Below, one piece after another: positions 31,578 to 40,759 of a DNA stretch of 64,000 bases; the first letter of the stretch is position 1, and each line of letters starts with the position of its first letter. A program made the position numbers and the translations under genes. This stretch comes from Planctomycetota bacterium (GTDB taxonomy: Bacteria; Planctomycetota; UBA1135; GCA-002686595), in NCBI GenBank assembly GCA_028823345.1, contig JAPKBR010000001.1, positions 62,001-126,000 on the forward strand. Direction: 5' to 3'. The notes under the pieces are model-generated. The model was given only the letters and a program-made list of their open reading frames with translations, did not search any database and had not been told where the DNA came from.

Positions 31578-33587
31578 ATGAGCCACCCTTCTGCCATTCG
31601 AAATGTCTCCTTCGTTGGACATCCGTCCACGGGCAAAACGACCCTTGTAGACGCTCTCGCATTCCGAATTGGAGCCAACGCACGCAAGGGATCACCTCAG
31701 GATGGCACGAGTCTGTGCGACACAGAACCTGAAGAACAATCGCGACACCACACCTTGCAGTTGAGTGTGGTTTCTGCGGAGCACGATGGAAAAGACTGGA
31801 CGCTGATGGACACGCCGGGTTATCCGGAGTTTATCGCCCAGGCGCAGGCCGCGATCTGGGCTTCGGATTTAGTTGTCGGTGTTGTAAGTTGCGCGAGTGG
31901 TGCATCTTTCAATCTGCGCACCAAGATGCTCCTCGCTGGACGCATTGGCCGCGGCCGCGCAATCGTGCTCACCCATTTGGATGGGGAGAACGCCGACTTC
32001 GACACCCTCGTTCATGATCTGCGCGATCGACTAGGGGAGATTTGCGTGCCGGTGCTTCTGCCCAATGAATCCGGTTCTGGATTCAACAAGGTTGAGCGCA
32101 CCTTCTTGCACCCGGACAGTGAATGGAACCAACGGCTGAAAGATCGGGTGATGGATGCATGCACGGATGAGGAACTGATGATGACTTATCTAGACGACGG
32201 CAAACTGACCGAGGAGCAGCTTGAAAAGGAGATGCCCCACGCGATTTCCGACGGCACCCTGATTCCCGTGCTCGTTTGCAACCCCGTGAGCGGAGAGGGC
32301 GTGGAAGAGGTCTACACCTTCCTCAAGCGCTTTGGACCATCTCCCGAGTCGGGCCTGGTCAAGGACGAAGAGGGCAACGCGGTTTCCCTCGACCCCTCCG
32401 GTTCCCTTTCGGGCACGGTTTTCGCGACTCTTGCGAATCCCCATGTGGGGCGCATTTGCCTGGCCCGCATTCATGCGGGAACAATTACGCATTCGAGCCA
32501 CGTGGGGCTTGCGGATGGTGAGGGCGATGAGAAGGTTGGCGGCGTTTTCCGAATGGTGGGTAAGAAGCACGAGAACCTGGAAACCGGCACTCCGGGCGAA
32601 ATCGTGGCCTTTTCCAAGGTGGAGAAACTCCCCACTTGGGCGCATTTTTCTCAGGCGGGCAGCCCCGGCGCAAAGATGGAAGTGCCCATCGCGCCCAACC
32701 CCATGGTGGCTCTCGCGGTCGAACCAAAGTCCCGAGCGGACGAGCAGAAAATTGGCGAGGCCCTGCACAAGCTGGTGGACGAGGATCCCAGCCTAACGTT
32801 GGAGCAGACCGCAGACACCCATGAGATGGTTCTGCACGGCATGAGCGACCTGCACCTGCAGGTGCTCTTCGAGAGACTGTCCCGGCGCTATGGCGTTGAA
32901 GTGACGACTCACTTGCCGTTGATCTCTTACCGACAGACCATTTCCAAGGCCGTGGAAGCCCATCACCGTCATAAGAAGCAAAGTGGCGGTAAGGGGCAGT
33001 TCGGAGAGTGCTACCTGCGCCTTCGTCCTGGGATCGCGAATGACCCGGTCCGGTTCATCGACAATGTGGTGGGGGGGGCGATTCCTCGGAACCTCATCCC
33101 TGCCGTGGAGAAGGGCATCCGGGAAGTATGCGCCAAGGGCATTATGGCCCCCGGGGAAGTGATGGGAGTCGAAGTGGAACTCTACGATGGAAAGTTTCAC
33201 GCGGTGGACTCGGACGAAGCGAGTTTCAAATCTGCTGGGGCCAAGGCATTCCGCGAAGGATTTGAGAGTGCCCGGCCGGTCATGCTTGAGCCCCTAGTGC
33301 GGGTTGAAATCCATGTGCCCACCGACCACGCCGGAGCGATTTTCTCAGACCTCACCAGTCACCGTCGGGGTCACGTGATCGACCAGCAGACCGAGGCCGG
33401 CGGTGCGATTACCATGATCGTGGCTGAGGTGCCCAAGGCTTTGATGCAGACCTATCACCGGGATTTGAACTCCACCACCAAGGGTGAAGGGACCTGGAGC
33501 ATGTCCTTTGCACGCTTCGCGCCGGTGCCCATGTCCGAGCAGAAAAAAATTCTCTCGGCCCAGGGCGAGGCTCTGATTGAGACCTGA
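31578..33587 (+). CDS. elongation factor G paralogue (EF-G2-like)
   Basis: A 669-residue translational GTPase of the EF-G-like group that often lacks normal translocase activity. G1 is GHPSTGKTT and G3 is DTPGYPEF. The RGITI switch motif of true EF-G is replaced by a different sequence (EEQSRHHTL). G4 is THLD instead of NKxD. Domains II to V can be followed through LHGMSDLHLQVLFERL, KKQSGGKGQFGEC and the C-terminal SDLTSHRRGHV region. It stands alone, with no ribosomal protein neighbours, so it is not the housekeeping fusA. A GTPase recycling or ribosome-protection role is possible. Confidence 0.88.
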   Translation: MSHPSAIRNVSFVGHPSTGKTTLVDALAFRIGANARKGSPQDGTSLCDTEPEEQSRHHTLQLSVVSAEHDGKDWTLMDTPGYPEFIAQAQAAIWASDLVVGVVSCASGASFNLRTKMLLAGRIGRGRAIVLTHLDGENADFDTLVHDLRDRLGEICVPVLLPNESGSGFNKVERTFLHPDSEWNQRLKDRVMDACTDEELMMTYLDDGKLTEEQLEKEMPHAISDGTLIPVLVCNPVSGEGVEEVYTFLKRFGPSPESGLVKDEEGNAVSLDPSGSLSGTVFATLANPHVGRICLARIHAGTITHSSHVGLADGEGDEKVGGVFRMVGKKHENLETGTPGEIVAFSKVEKLPTWAHFSQAGSPGAKMEVPIAPNPMVALAVEPKSRADEQKIGEALHKLVDEDPSLTLEQTADTHEMVLHGMSDLHLQVLFERLSRRYGVEVTTHLPLISYRQTISKAVEAHHRHKKQSGGKGQFGECYLRLRPGIANDPVRFIDNVVGGAIPRNLIPAVEKGIREVCAKGIMAPGEVMGVEVELYDGKFHAVDSDEASFKSAGAKAFREGFESARPVMLEPLVRVEIHVPTDHAGAIFSDLTSHRRGHVIDQQTEAGGAITMIVAEVPKALMQTYHRDLNSTTKGEGTWSMSFARFAPVPMSEQKKILSAQGEALIET

Positions 33588-33609
33588 TCCACCCCACGAA
33601 ACACCCTAG

Positions 33610-33645
33610 GGGGGGCCAGTGCCGAGGGGTGCTGGTCCCCCTTTT
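33610..33645 (+). terminator. Rho-independent terminator after EF-G paralogue
   Basis: A 14-bp stem (33610-33623 with 33628-33641, including three G-U wobbles), loop GAGG, followed by TTTT (33642-33645). The position, 22 bp after the stop, fits termination. Confidence 0.7.
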
Positions 33646-33829
33646 CGCAGGTGGGAGCAACCCCTCTCCAGGTGTCCAAAAGGCCGGCACCCCCTGGCTG
33701 GCGGGCCCCGGTGGGGGGCTGAGCCACGGGAAAAGCCATTGGTGGGATCGGGCCCCTTAGTCTCCAGCGGGATCCACTGGTTGGTCGATGCTTACAGGAC
33801 CCCAATGCCTGGGGAGAGGTATCTCCACG

Positions 33830-34894
33830 ATGATTACAATGGAAGAACTCCTGACGCTGATGGTCCGTCAGGGAGGCTCAGACCTACATATTTCTGTCCA
33901 GTCCGCGCCCCGTATTCGGGTCGACGGAAATCTCATGCCTGTGGAGCATGCGCCCTTGTCTTCTGATGAAACACGGCGTCTGGCCACAAGCGTGTTGACC
34001 TCCGATCAGATTGCCCGGCTTGACCGGGAACTGGAGCTCGATTGTTCATTTGGCCTTGAGGGCCTTGGACGTTTTCGGGTCAATGTCTTTTACCAGCAGG
34101 GCGCCGTGGCGTGCGTGCTGCGATTGATCCCGACCAGCATCCCCAACTTCGAGGATTTGGGAATGCCCGAGGATGTTTGCCAACGGCTCTGTGAAATGCG
34201 CTCCGGGTTAGTCTTGGTGACAGGCGCCACTGGATCGGGTAAATCCACATCCTTGGCGGCCATGATTGATTACATCAATCAGAATCGCCAAGCGCACATC
34301 GTGACCATCGAAGATCCGGTGGAATTCACCCATCAACATAAGAGTTGTGTGGTGACCCAGCGCGAAATTGGTGGGGATACGCGTAACTTTAAGAATGCCC
34401 TGCGCAGCGTGTTGCGCCAAGACCCAGACATCGTGCTGGTGGGCGAGCTTCGTGATCACGAGACCATTGAGGCGGCCCTGACCCTGGCGGAGACCGGGCA
34501 TTTAACTTTTGGCACCCTGCACACATCAGATTCAGTGCAGACGATCAACCGCATCATCGATGTTTTCCCGTCCCATCAACAAGCCCAGGTGCGGACCATG
34601 CTGTCCTTCACCCTGCAAGCGGTGTTCAGCCAGAAACTGCTGCCAAAGGCAAAGGATGCGGGGCGTGTGATGGCAGCCGAGATCATGATTGCGACCCCTG
34701 GAATCCGCGCACTCGTGCGCGACGGCAAGAGCCACCAGATCTATTCCCAAATCCAAACAGGGGGACGCCTGGGCATGTGCACCATGGCCCAATCCCTGGC
34801 AACCTTGGTTGATAACGGTGTGATTCGCATGGCTGATGCGGAGAAGGCCCTTTCTGATCCGAGCGAGCTGCGCAATTGCCTGAGGGCCGCCTGA
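33830..34894 (+). CDS. pilT: twitching motility/retraction ATPase PilT
   Basis: A 354-residue PilT of normal size. ATG 33830 is chosen because the product then opens MITMEELLTLMVRQGGSDLHIS like other PilTs, with GAGAGG at about 33812-33817 upstream; an ATG at 33788 adds 14 residues without homology. Walker A is TGATGSGKST, Walker B DIVLVGELRD, and the His box is TGHLTFGTLHT. It depolymerises the pilus to power retraction. Its TGA overlaps the ATG of pilB (TGATG). Confidence 0.95.
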   Translation: MITMEELLTLMVRQGGSDLHISVQSAPRIRVDGNLMPVEHAPLSSDETRRLATSVLTSDQIARLDRELELDCSFGLEGLGRFRVNVFYQQGAVACVLRLIPTSIPNFEDLGMPEDVCQRLCEMRSGLVLVTGATGSGKSTSLAAMIDYINQNRQAHIVTIEDPVEFTHQHKSCVVTQREIGGDTRNFKNALRSVLRQDPDIVLVGELRDHETIEAALTLAETGHLTFGTLHTSDSVQTINRIIDVFPSHQQAQVRTMLSFTLQAVFSQKLLPKAKDAGRVMAAEIMIATPGIRALVRDGKSHQIYSQIQTGGRLGMCTMAQSLATLVDNGVIRMADAEKALSDPSELRNCLRAA

Positions 34895-36597
34895 TGGTGC
34901 GAGTTCCCACCAAGGTGCGGCGTCTATTGAGCGATGAGGGCCTTGTCAGCCCCGCGCAATGGGACCAGGTGGCTTCCCTTGAGGACCCCCTTGCAGCGCT
35001 CTTTGAAGCGGGCGATCTAGAGGAGAGCACCCTTGTGGAAGTGGTGGCGCGCACGGCGGGAATTGCACCCATTGATTTGACCGACGTTTCGCCGGACGGG
35101 GATGTTCTCAAGCTCCTGGATCAGGACCTTTGCCGACGCTTGCAGATTCTGCCTCTGACCCGCAATGGCGATATTTTGACCATCGTGGCAGCCGACCCCT
35201 TCGATGTGCTCCTGTTCGATGACCTTCGTCGCCGAACCGGGTGTCAGGTGCGTTCCGTATACGCCCCTGCAACACGCGTGTTGGCATCCCTCAAGGAGTT
35301 GCACGACGATGGCTCAAGCAGAGTCCAGGAGATGATGGACCAGGTGGGGGAAGACTCCAGCCTGCAGGCGGGACCCGAAGAGCCCGAACCAGAAGACATC
35401 GAATCGAGCCTAGGGGATGGAGACGATTCTCCGGCGGTCAAGTTGGTCAATGTGTTGTTGCTCAAGGCCCTGCGCGAAAAGGCCAGTGATATCCACATCG
35501 AGCCCGGTGACCGTCAAGTGAAGATCCGCTTCCGCATCGATGGCCGTCTGCGGGAGGGTATTCCGCCGGTTTCTCGCAGTCTATTGCCCGCTCTTTCTTC
35601 GCGCCTCAAGATCCTGGCATCCCTCGATATTGCCGAGCGCCATGCGCCCCAGGACGGAAAGTTCCAGATCCGATACGAGGGCCGTGGCATCGACTTCCGG
35701 CTTTCGATTTTGCCGGTTGTGGGTGGTGAAAAAAGCGTCATTCGAATCCTGGACGTGGGATCCTTGGCTCTCAACTTGGACGCCATGGGCTGGGAGCCCC
35801 AGTCTCTGGCCCAGGTGCGCGAGGCGATCTCTCAGCCCTATGGAATGATGTTGGTTACCGGGCCCACGGGGTCGGGCAAGTCCACCACGCTCTATTCCTG
35901 TGTTCAGGCGGTGGCCACTCCTGATGTGAATGTCACCACCGTTGAAGATCCGGTGGAGTACCGCATGGAGGGCATCAATCAGGTGCCGGTCAATCCCAAG
36001 CGAGGCATTACCTTTGCCGGGGCCCTACGATCCATCCTTCGCCAAGACCCGGACATCGTGCTGGTGGGTGAGGTGCGGGATAAGGAAACTGCGGACATCG
36101 CGGTCAAGGCAGCCTTGACCGGACACCTCGTGCTATCCACCCTGCACACCAACGACGCTGCCAGCACAGTCACTCGTCTGGTGGATATGGGGGTAGACCC
36201 TTTTATGGTGTCGAGCTCCCTGTTGTTGATTTGCGCGCAACGGCTCGGACGCCGGCTTTGCAAGAACTGCCGAGTGCAAGTGGAGGATCCGCCCAGGGAC
36301 CGCTTGTTAAGCATCGGATTCTTGCCAGAGGACTTCGACGAATTGCAGCTGTATAGCGCCGATGCTAAGGGCTGTAGCCGCTGCAACGGTGGCTATCACG
36401 GACGTTTCCCTGTGCTGGAGACCATGCCGGTGACTCCGCAAATGCGGCGCCTCGTGGTGAAGGGGGGGTCCGTTGAAGAGATCAATAAACTAGCCCTTGA
36501 AGAGGGCCTCTTGAACCTTCGCCGGGTGGGCATTTTGAATGCGATTCGCGGCGTGACTTCCGTCGAGGAAGTTCTGCGCATCACCATCGATGACTGA
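34894..36597 (+). CDS. pilB: type IV pilus extension ATPase PilB
   Basis: A 567-residue PilB/GspE. An N-terminal domain (about residues 1-150) binds the assembly platform. The motor has GPTGSGKST (Walker A), DIVLVGEVRD (Walker B) and LSTLHTNDA (His box). The zinc tetracysteine typical of PilB is present: CKNC, then CSRC about 40 residues on. It drives pilus polymerisation together with PilC. The ATG at 34894 is coupled to the pilT stop; an upstream in-frame codon at 34876 lies inside pilT and is less likely. Confidence 0.95.
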   Translation: MVRVPTKVRRLLSDEGLVSPAQWDQVASLEDPLAALFEAGDLEESTLVEVVARTAGIAPIDLTDVSPDGDVLKLLDQDLCRRLQILPLTRNGDILTIVAADPFDVLLFDDLRRRTGCQVRSVYAPATRVLASLKELHDDGSSRVQEMMDQVGEDSSLQAGPEEPEPEDIESSLGDGDDSPAVKLVNVLLLKALREKASDIHIEPGDRQVKIRFRIDGRLREGIPPVSRSLLPALSSRLKILASLDIAERHAPQDGKFQIRYEGRGIDFRLSILPVVGGEKSVIRILDVGSLALNLDAMGWEPQSLAQVREAISQPYGMMLVTGPTGSGKSTTLYSCVQAVATPDVNVTTVEDPVEYRMEGINQVPVNPKRGITFAGALRSILRQDPDIVLVGEVRDKETADIAVKAALTGHLVLSTLHTNDAASTVTRLVDMGVDPFMVSSSLLLICAQRLGRRLCKNCRVQVEDPPRDRLLSIGFLPEDFDELQLYSADAKGCSRCNGGYHGRFPVLETMPVTPQMRRLVVKGGSVEEINKLALEEGLLNLRRVGILNAIRGVTSVEEVLRITIDD

Positions 36598-36655
36598 ACA
36601 CTGAACCCAAGAGTGAACCCCTGGATGGTCTCACTCTATCTATTCCCCTATTAAA

Positions 36656-37885
36656 ATGAATCAATTCAAATATGCTGCCAAGGATAGCGGCGGTAAGACG
36701 GTGCAGGGCACCGTCCAGGCGGCGACTAAGGCCGAGGCCGTGGTGGAATTGCGCAAGCGTTCCTTGACCGTGCTGAAGTTGGCTGAGACCTCCTCCAAGT
36801 CGAAGCAGGGGTTCTCTTTCTCCGTGGGCAAGCAGAAGCCCAGGGCAAAGGCCTCCGAAGTGGTGATCTTCACCCGGCAGTTGGCCACCATGGTGGGGGC
36901 CGGGCTTTCCCTATTGGAGTCCCTGGAGGTTCTCGGGGATCAAGCAGAGACCCCCGGAATGCGAGCGACCTGCGAAGTGTTGGTTACCGAAGTGCGCGGG
37001 GGTTCGGACCTCTCCAGCGCCATGGGCAACTGTCCCAAAGTTTTCGATCATCTGTATGTGTCCATGGTCAAGGCCGGCGAAGTCTCGGGCCAAATGGACA
37101 TCATCTTGAACCGTCTCGCGGCCTACCAGGAAGAGAGCGCAGAGCTCTCCCGGGAAATCCGCTCCGCCATGACTTACCCCGTGATCTCTATGATTCTTGT
37201 GGTGGGCATCACGGTTTTCTTGATGGTTGGGGTTGTGCCCACATTCAAAGAGGTTTTCGCTTCCATGGAGCTGACCCTGCCCGCCATCACCCTAGCGGTC
37301 TTGGCGGTGAGTGACTTCATGCTGGCCAATCTGGCCTACTTTCCAGTGCTGGGGGTCGCCCTGGTCTTTGGGGTTTCAGCGGTCAAGCGGACGGGGCCGG
37401 GCCTTCTCGCCTGGGACCATCTCATGCTGCGGCTGCCGGTCTTTGGCAAGCTGCATTCCAAGGTTTGCTTGGCTCGCTTTTCGCGGACTTTCGCGACTCT
37501 GATTCGTTCAGGTGTGCCGATTCTCTCGACTCTCGACATTGTGGCCAATACGGCCGGTAATCAAGTGGTCTCAAGGGCTGTGATTGAAGCACGGGAAAGT
37601 GTGCGCGTGGGTCAGCAGCTGTCGGACCCCCTCGCCAAGCGAAAAGTTTTCCCACCCATGGTCACTCGCATGATTGCGATTGGAGAGCGCACAGGGGCCC
37701 TTGAAACCCTGCTGGAAAAAATTGCCGACTTCTATGACAGCCAGGTTAAGGCCATGGTCAAGGCCCTCACCAGTTTGATCGAGCCCCTCTTGATTAGCTT
37801 TATGGGGATCATTGTCGGCGGCGTGGTGCTGTCCATCTTTGCCCCGATTATGGGTCTCGTGGAGAAACTGAGCTCCGGGGGCTAG
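36656..37885 (+). CDS. pilC: type IV pilus platform protein PilC
   Basis: A 409-residue inner-membrane platform protein of the PilC/GspF family. The N-terminus MNQFKYAAKDSGGKTVQGTV is characteristic. It has two GspF domains, each with a cytoplasmic helical bundle, and about three membrane segments (near 170-195, 210-235 and 372-398). KAGEVSGQMD and IGERTGALETLLEKIADFYD are the matching repeat motifs. It sits directly after pilB; the short A/T-rich gap (36640-36655) may hold a promoter. Confidence 0.95.
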   Translation: MNQFKYAAKDSGGKTVQGTVQAATKAEAVVELRKRSLTVLKLAETSSKSKQGFSFSVGKQKPRAKASEVVIFTRQLATMVGAGLSLLESLEVLGDQAETPGMRATCEVLVTEVRGGSDLSSAMGNCPKVFDHLYVSMVKAGEVSGQMDIILNRLAAYQEESAELSREIRSAMTYPVISMILVVGITVFLMVGVVPTFKEVFASMELTLPAITLAVLAVSDFMLANLAYFPVLGVALVFGVSAVKRTGPGLLAWDHLMLRLPVFGKLHSKVCLARFSRTFATLIRSGVPILSTLDIVANTAGNQVVSRAVIEARESVRVGQQLSDPLAKRKVFPPMVTRMIAIGERTGALETLLEKIADFYDSQVKAMVKALTSLIEPLLISFMGIIVGGVVLSIFAPIMGLVEKLSSGG

Positions 37886-38046
37886 GGCTAGATGGGGCGT
37901 CCAGGTGCCCCCTGCTTCGAAGGCCCTGATTTGGGGCATCCAAGTTTGAGATAAATTGGCAGCGCGCTCAAGGCTGCCGAATCCGAGGACGATATCTCTT
38001 GTAAGGCGTGGAGTGCTTCCGAGTTTTTCGGATCGAGCTGTGCCGC

Positions 38047-38066
38047 ACCCTGGGGTTTCCCAGGGT
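38047..38066 (+). promoter_or_regulatory. 8-bp perfect hairpin upstream of the prepilin promoter
   Basis: ACCCTGGG and CCCAGGGT flank a GTTT loop. There is no T-run after it. It lies about 33 bp before the putative -35 of the pilin gene, so it may be an operator or the end of the pilC transcript. Confidence 0.4.
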
Positions 38067-38099
38067 TCCACCATTATACCCCACTTGGGGATTCGTCAT

Positions 38100-38127
38100 T
38101 TGACCAAGGCAGTACAGCGCCTATCCA
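38100..38127 (+). promoter_or_regulatory. putative sigma-70-type promoter of the prepilin gene
   Basis: TTGACC (38100-38105), a 16-bp spacer and TATCCA (38122-38127). The ATG at 38144 is 16 nt after the -10, so the leader would be about 10 nt with no Shine-Dalgarno. Confidence 0.55.
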
Positions 38128-38143
38128 TGCCCAACAACTGAAT

Positions 38144-38869
38144 ATGAAAAGCAACAACAAAAACAACGCAGGTTTCACCCTCATTGAACTGATGATCGTC
38201 GTGGCTATTATCGCCATCATCGCAGCTATTGCCCTGCCCAAGCTGATGAGCGCGCGTATCTCCGCCAACGAGAACGCAGCGGTTGCGACCCTGCGTTCGA
38301 TCGCAGCGGCGCAGCAGCAGTTCCAGGCTTCTTCCTCCGTGGACACCGACTATGACGGTGGCGGCGAGTTTGGCTACTTTGGCGAGATGGCTGGCGTTAC
38401 CAACTTGCGCATCGGCTCTTCCGCTGGTGACGTCACCGCCACCTTGAACCCGCCCTACTTGGCGACTCCCTTCGGTAATGTGGTTGCCAGCCTCGTTGAG
38501 CGCCAAGGCTACAACTACCAGATTTTCTTGCCCGACTCCGCTGGCGCTGGCGTGGACGAGGCTACCGGTGCAAACGGTGCCTCTGGTAGCACGGCGGATA
38601 GCTCTGATTGTGAAGTGATGTGGTGCTGCTACGCTTGGCCCGTAGACGCTGGGAAAACTGGCATGCGCACCTTCTTTATCAACCAGGAAGGCGACATCAT
38701 CAGCCAGAACAACCGGGTCGTTAGTGGTCAGTACTCCGGTACGGCCGGACCGGCTTGGTCCGCAGCCTACGACGCGGTGAACATGGACTCGGGATTGGGC
38801 TTGGTGGATAACACCACCAACGCTGTTACCGCCACAGACGCTAAGGTCTGGACCCCGGTCGGAAACTGA
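38144..38869 (+). CDS. pilA: type IV prepilin/pseudopilin (major pilin candidate)
   Basis: A 241-residue prepilin. A short basic leader (MKSNNKNNAG) is cut before Phe in GFTLIELMIVVAIIAI, with the conserved Glu at mature position 5. The hydrophobic helix continues into a coiled spine, then a globular head of about 180 residues. The head is larger than in a typical pilin (about 150 residues in total) and has a CEVMWCC cluster that may form disulfides. It follows pilTBC and is the only prepilin in the window, so it is probably the main pilin. A strong terminator lies 33 bp downstream. Confidence 0.92.
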   Translation: MKSNNKNNAGFTLIELMIVVAIIAIIAAIALPKLMSARISANENAAVATLRSIAAAQQQFQASSSVDTDYDGGGEFGYFGEMAGVTNLRIGSSAGDVTATLNPPYLATPFGNVVASLVERQGYNYQIFLPDSAGAGVDEATGANGASGSTADSSDCEVMWCCYAWPVDAGKTGMRTFFINQEGDIISQNNRVVSGQYSGTAGPAWSAAYDAVNMDSGLGLVDNTTNAVTATDAKVWTPVGN

Positions 38870-38901
38870 TCGCTAAGAGGTACACAACCCTTTTTCTTCT
38901 T

Positions 38902-38935
38902 GGGGCGCCTGCGGTTTTCCGCAGGCGCCCCTTTT
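38902..38935 (+). terminator. strong Rho-independent terminator after the prepilin gene
   Basis: A perfect 13-bp G/C stem (38902-38914 with 38919-38931), loop TTTT, then TTTT. It separates pilA from the convergent tatD gene. The other strand lacks a U-tract, so it acts for the plus strand. Confidence 0.93.
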
Positions 38936-38972
38936 CGTGCCCAAGTTTCCAGTGCGCTGGATGCGCCCGGTC

Positions 38973-39740
38973 TCAAACCGGCGGCAAATCAAACAGACGC
39001 GCGCAGTTCTCCGACGTGATGCGTGCCATCTCGTCCGTGTCCAGGCCCTTGAGCTCGGCCACCCGGGCCAAGATCTCTGCCACCAGAGCGGGTTCGTTGC
39101 GCTTGCCTCGAAAGCCCTGGGGTGCGAGGAACGGGGAATCGGTTTCCACCAGGATGCGGTCGAGGGGCACCTGCAGCACCGCCTCTCGGTTGGCATCGTT
39201 GCGCGGATAGGTCACCACGCCTGAAAACGAGATGCAAAAGCCCGCTGCGAGATACGGCTCGAGCTCATCGGGCCCCATGGAGTAGCAGTGCATCACTCCT
39301 CGGCGCGGGGGGTGCTCTTGGATCAAGCGCACGGTTTCCTCGTGGGCATCTCGGCAGTGGACGATGACGGCCTTGTCGAGTTCTTGAGCCAGATTGAGGT
39401 GCCAGGTGAAGGATTCGATCTGGGCCTTTCGGGGGCTGTACTCTTTGAACCAATCGAGACCGGTTTCGCCGATGGCCACGCACTCTGGGTCCTGGGCCAG
39501 GTCACGAATCACAGCCCGTTCCGCCTCGCCGGTGCCCTCTGCGTCGTGGGGGTGAATGCCCGCGGTGGCAAAGATGTTCTTGTGCTGATCTGCCAAGCCC
39601 TTGGCTTGGTTCGAGGTCTCCACGTTGGTGCCCACCACCACCATGCGTTCTACCCCGCGTTCTTGTGCACGTTGCAGGGTCTCGGTGAGGTCGTCTTGGA
39701 AAGAGTCCCAGTACAGATGGCAATGGCTGTCGGTAATCAT
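38973..39740 (-). CDS. tatD: TatD-family metal-dependent nuclease
   Basis: A 255-residue TIM-barrel hydrolase of the TatD family, a 3'-5' DNA/RNA exonuclease involved in DNA repair. Metal ligands are visible: DSHCHL at the start, GETGLDW, VHCRDAHEE, MHCYSMG and the final VETDSPFLAPQG. Length is typical (about 255-260). The ATG at 39740 overlaps the stop of the upstream lipoprotein gene on the minus strand, so the two form an operon. Confidence 0.94.
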   Translation of the reverse strand: MITDSHCHLYWDSFQDDLTETLQRAQERGVERMVVVGTNVETSNQAKGLADQHKNIFATAGIHPHDAEGTGEAERAVIRDLAQDPECVAIGETGLDWFKEYSPRKAQIESFTWHLNLAQELDKAVIVHCRDAHEETVRLIQEHPPRRGVMHCYSMGPDELEPYLAAGFCISFSGVVTYPRNDANREAVLQVPLDRILVETDSPFLAPQGFRGKRNEPALVAEILARVAELKGLDTDEMARITSENCARLFDLPPV

Positions 39741-40759
39741 CGGTCGTTTTTGCTTCCGGTCAAGTCCGGGGGGGAGTTGGTTTCCTGGATCAGTCCTTCG
39801 GCATCAAGCAAAAGTCCGCGGCAGTTGGTTTGCATCATGTCGAGCAGGAAAGCGCGGAAGTTGACGTCGGCTTCCCGGCGAGCTACTTCGGCGAAGAGGG
39901 CGCAGGCGCTTTCCGAGGGCAACAGGTCACGTAGGGACTGGGCGGACATGCGGCGCAGATAGCCATCTCCGTTGGACTCCACTAGGCAGGACTCTAGAGC
40001 CCTTTGACCAATAGTCTCCAAGGGGAACTCGCGCATGAGCTTGACTGCTTTCCAGCGGGCGGTGGGGTCAAGGCGCATGTTGGTCGCCACTTGGGCCAAC
40101 ATGGGTACGGGAGATTCGCCGGTCTCGCGGCAGGCATTGACCCAGCCGCGCACCAGGAACTCATCGTCGGGCATCGTCTGGCGCTTGACCTTGGTGCGCT
40201 CCAGGATCGGTTTGGCGTCCGAAAAGAATAGGTGCGGGGAAGTCAGAGACAGGACCAATGCGGCTTCTGTCCGGTCGGATATGGGGGAGCCGTAGGTGAT
40301 GAAAAGATTGTGCAGCAGTTCCCTGGCACTTTCGGGTGCCGCAAGGCCGCCGGTCCATAGCAAGGCGCGGCGCACTAGGTAGGGTTCTTCCGCTGCGTCG
40401 GTGTAGGCGTGCAAGGCGGCGTTGCCCGCATCTTCGCCCTTGGCGATTACCCGGTCAATGCGTGCCCGTTGGTCCTCGATCCAGCGGTCGTGGTGATCGC
40501 TGGTGAGGGTCGCGTCTAGGGGGCGAAATTGCTGGATCAGGAGGCCAACCTGTTTCCGCGACTCCTCTGAAACCGGGGCGTCGAGGGGAATGCCCCACTC
40601 ATCCCGCTGGCGCTGTGTCTCGCCATTGGCGGAGACCTCAGGGTCGTCTCCCGGGTCACAACTCGTGATGGCAAGGACCAGGCAACCCATCAGGAGCCCT
40701 AGGCGGGGGCCACTCTTTGGGACTGAATTCCTCGCTAGGGTGTGCGTTGTCGCTCGCAT
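39737..40759 (-). CDS. lipoprotein with HEAT-like helical repeats
   Basis: A 340-residue predicted lipoprotein. The ATG at 40759 yields a signal ending in LAITSC (Cys34); an open frame continues 72 codons upstream but is Pro/Arg-rich and buries the signal. The mature part is all-helical, with repeated segments such as APESARELLHNLF, LDPTARWKAVKLMREF and LRRMSAQSLRDLL that look like HEAT/Armadillo repeats. Function is unknown. It is the first gene of the operon with tatD, an unexpected pairing. A palindrome GTCTCGGAGAC (40761-40771) lies immediately upstream of the start. Confidence 0.72.
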   Translation of the reverse strand: MRATTHTLARNSVPKSGPRLGLLMGCLVLAITSCDPGDDPEVSANGETQRQRDEWGIPLDAPVSEESRKQVGLLIQQFRPLDATLTSDHHDRWIEDQRARIDRVIAKGEDAGNAALHAYTDAAEEPYLVRRALLWTGGLAAPESARELLHNLFITYGSPISDRTEAALVLSLTSPHLFFSDAKPILERTKVKRQTMPDDEFLVRGWVNACRETGESPVPMLAQVATNMRLDPTARWKAVKLMREFPLETIGQRALESCLVESNGDGYLRRMSAQSLRDLLPSESACALFAEVARREADVNFRAFLLDMMQTNCRGLLLDAEGLIQETNSPPDLTGSKNDR

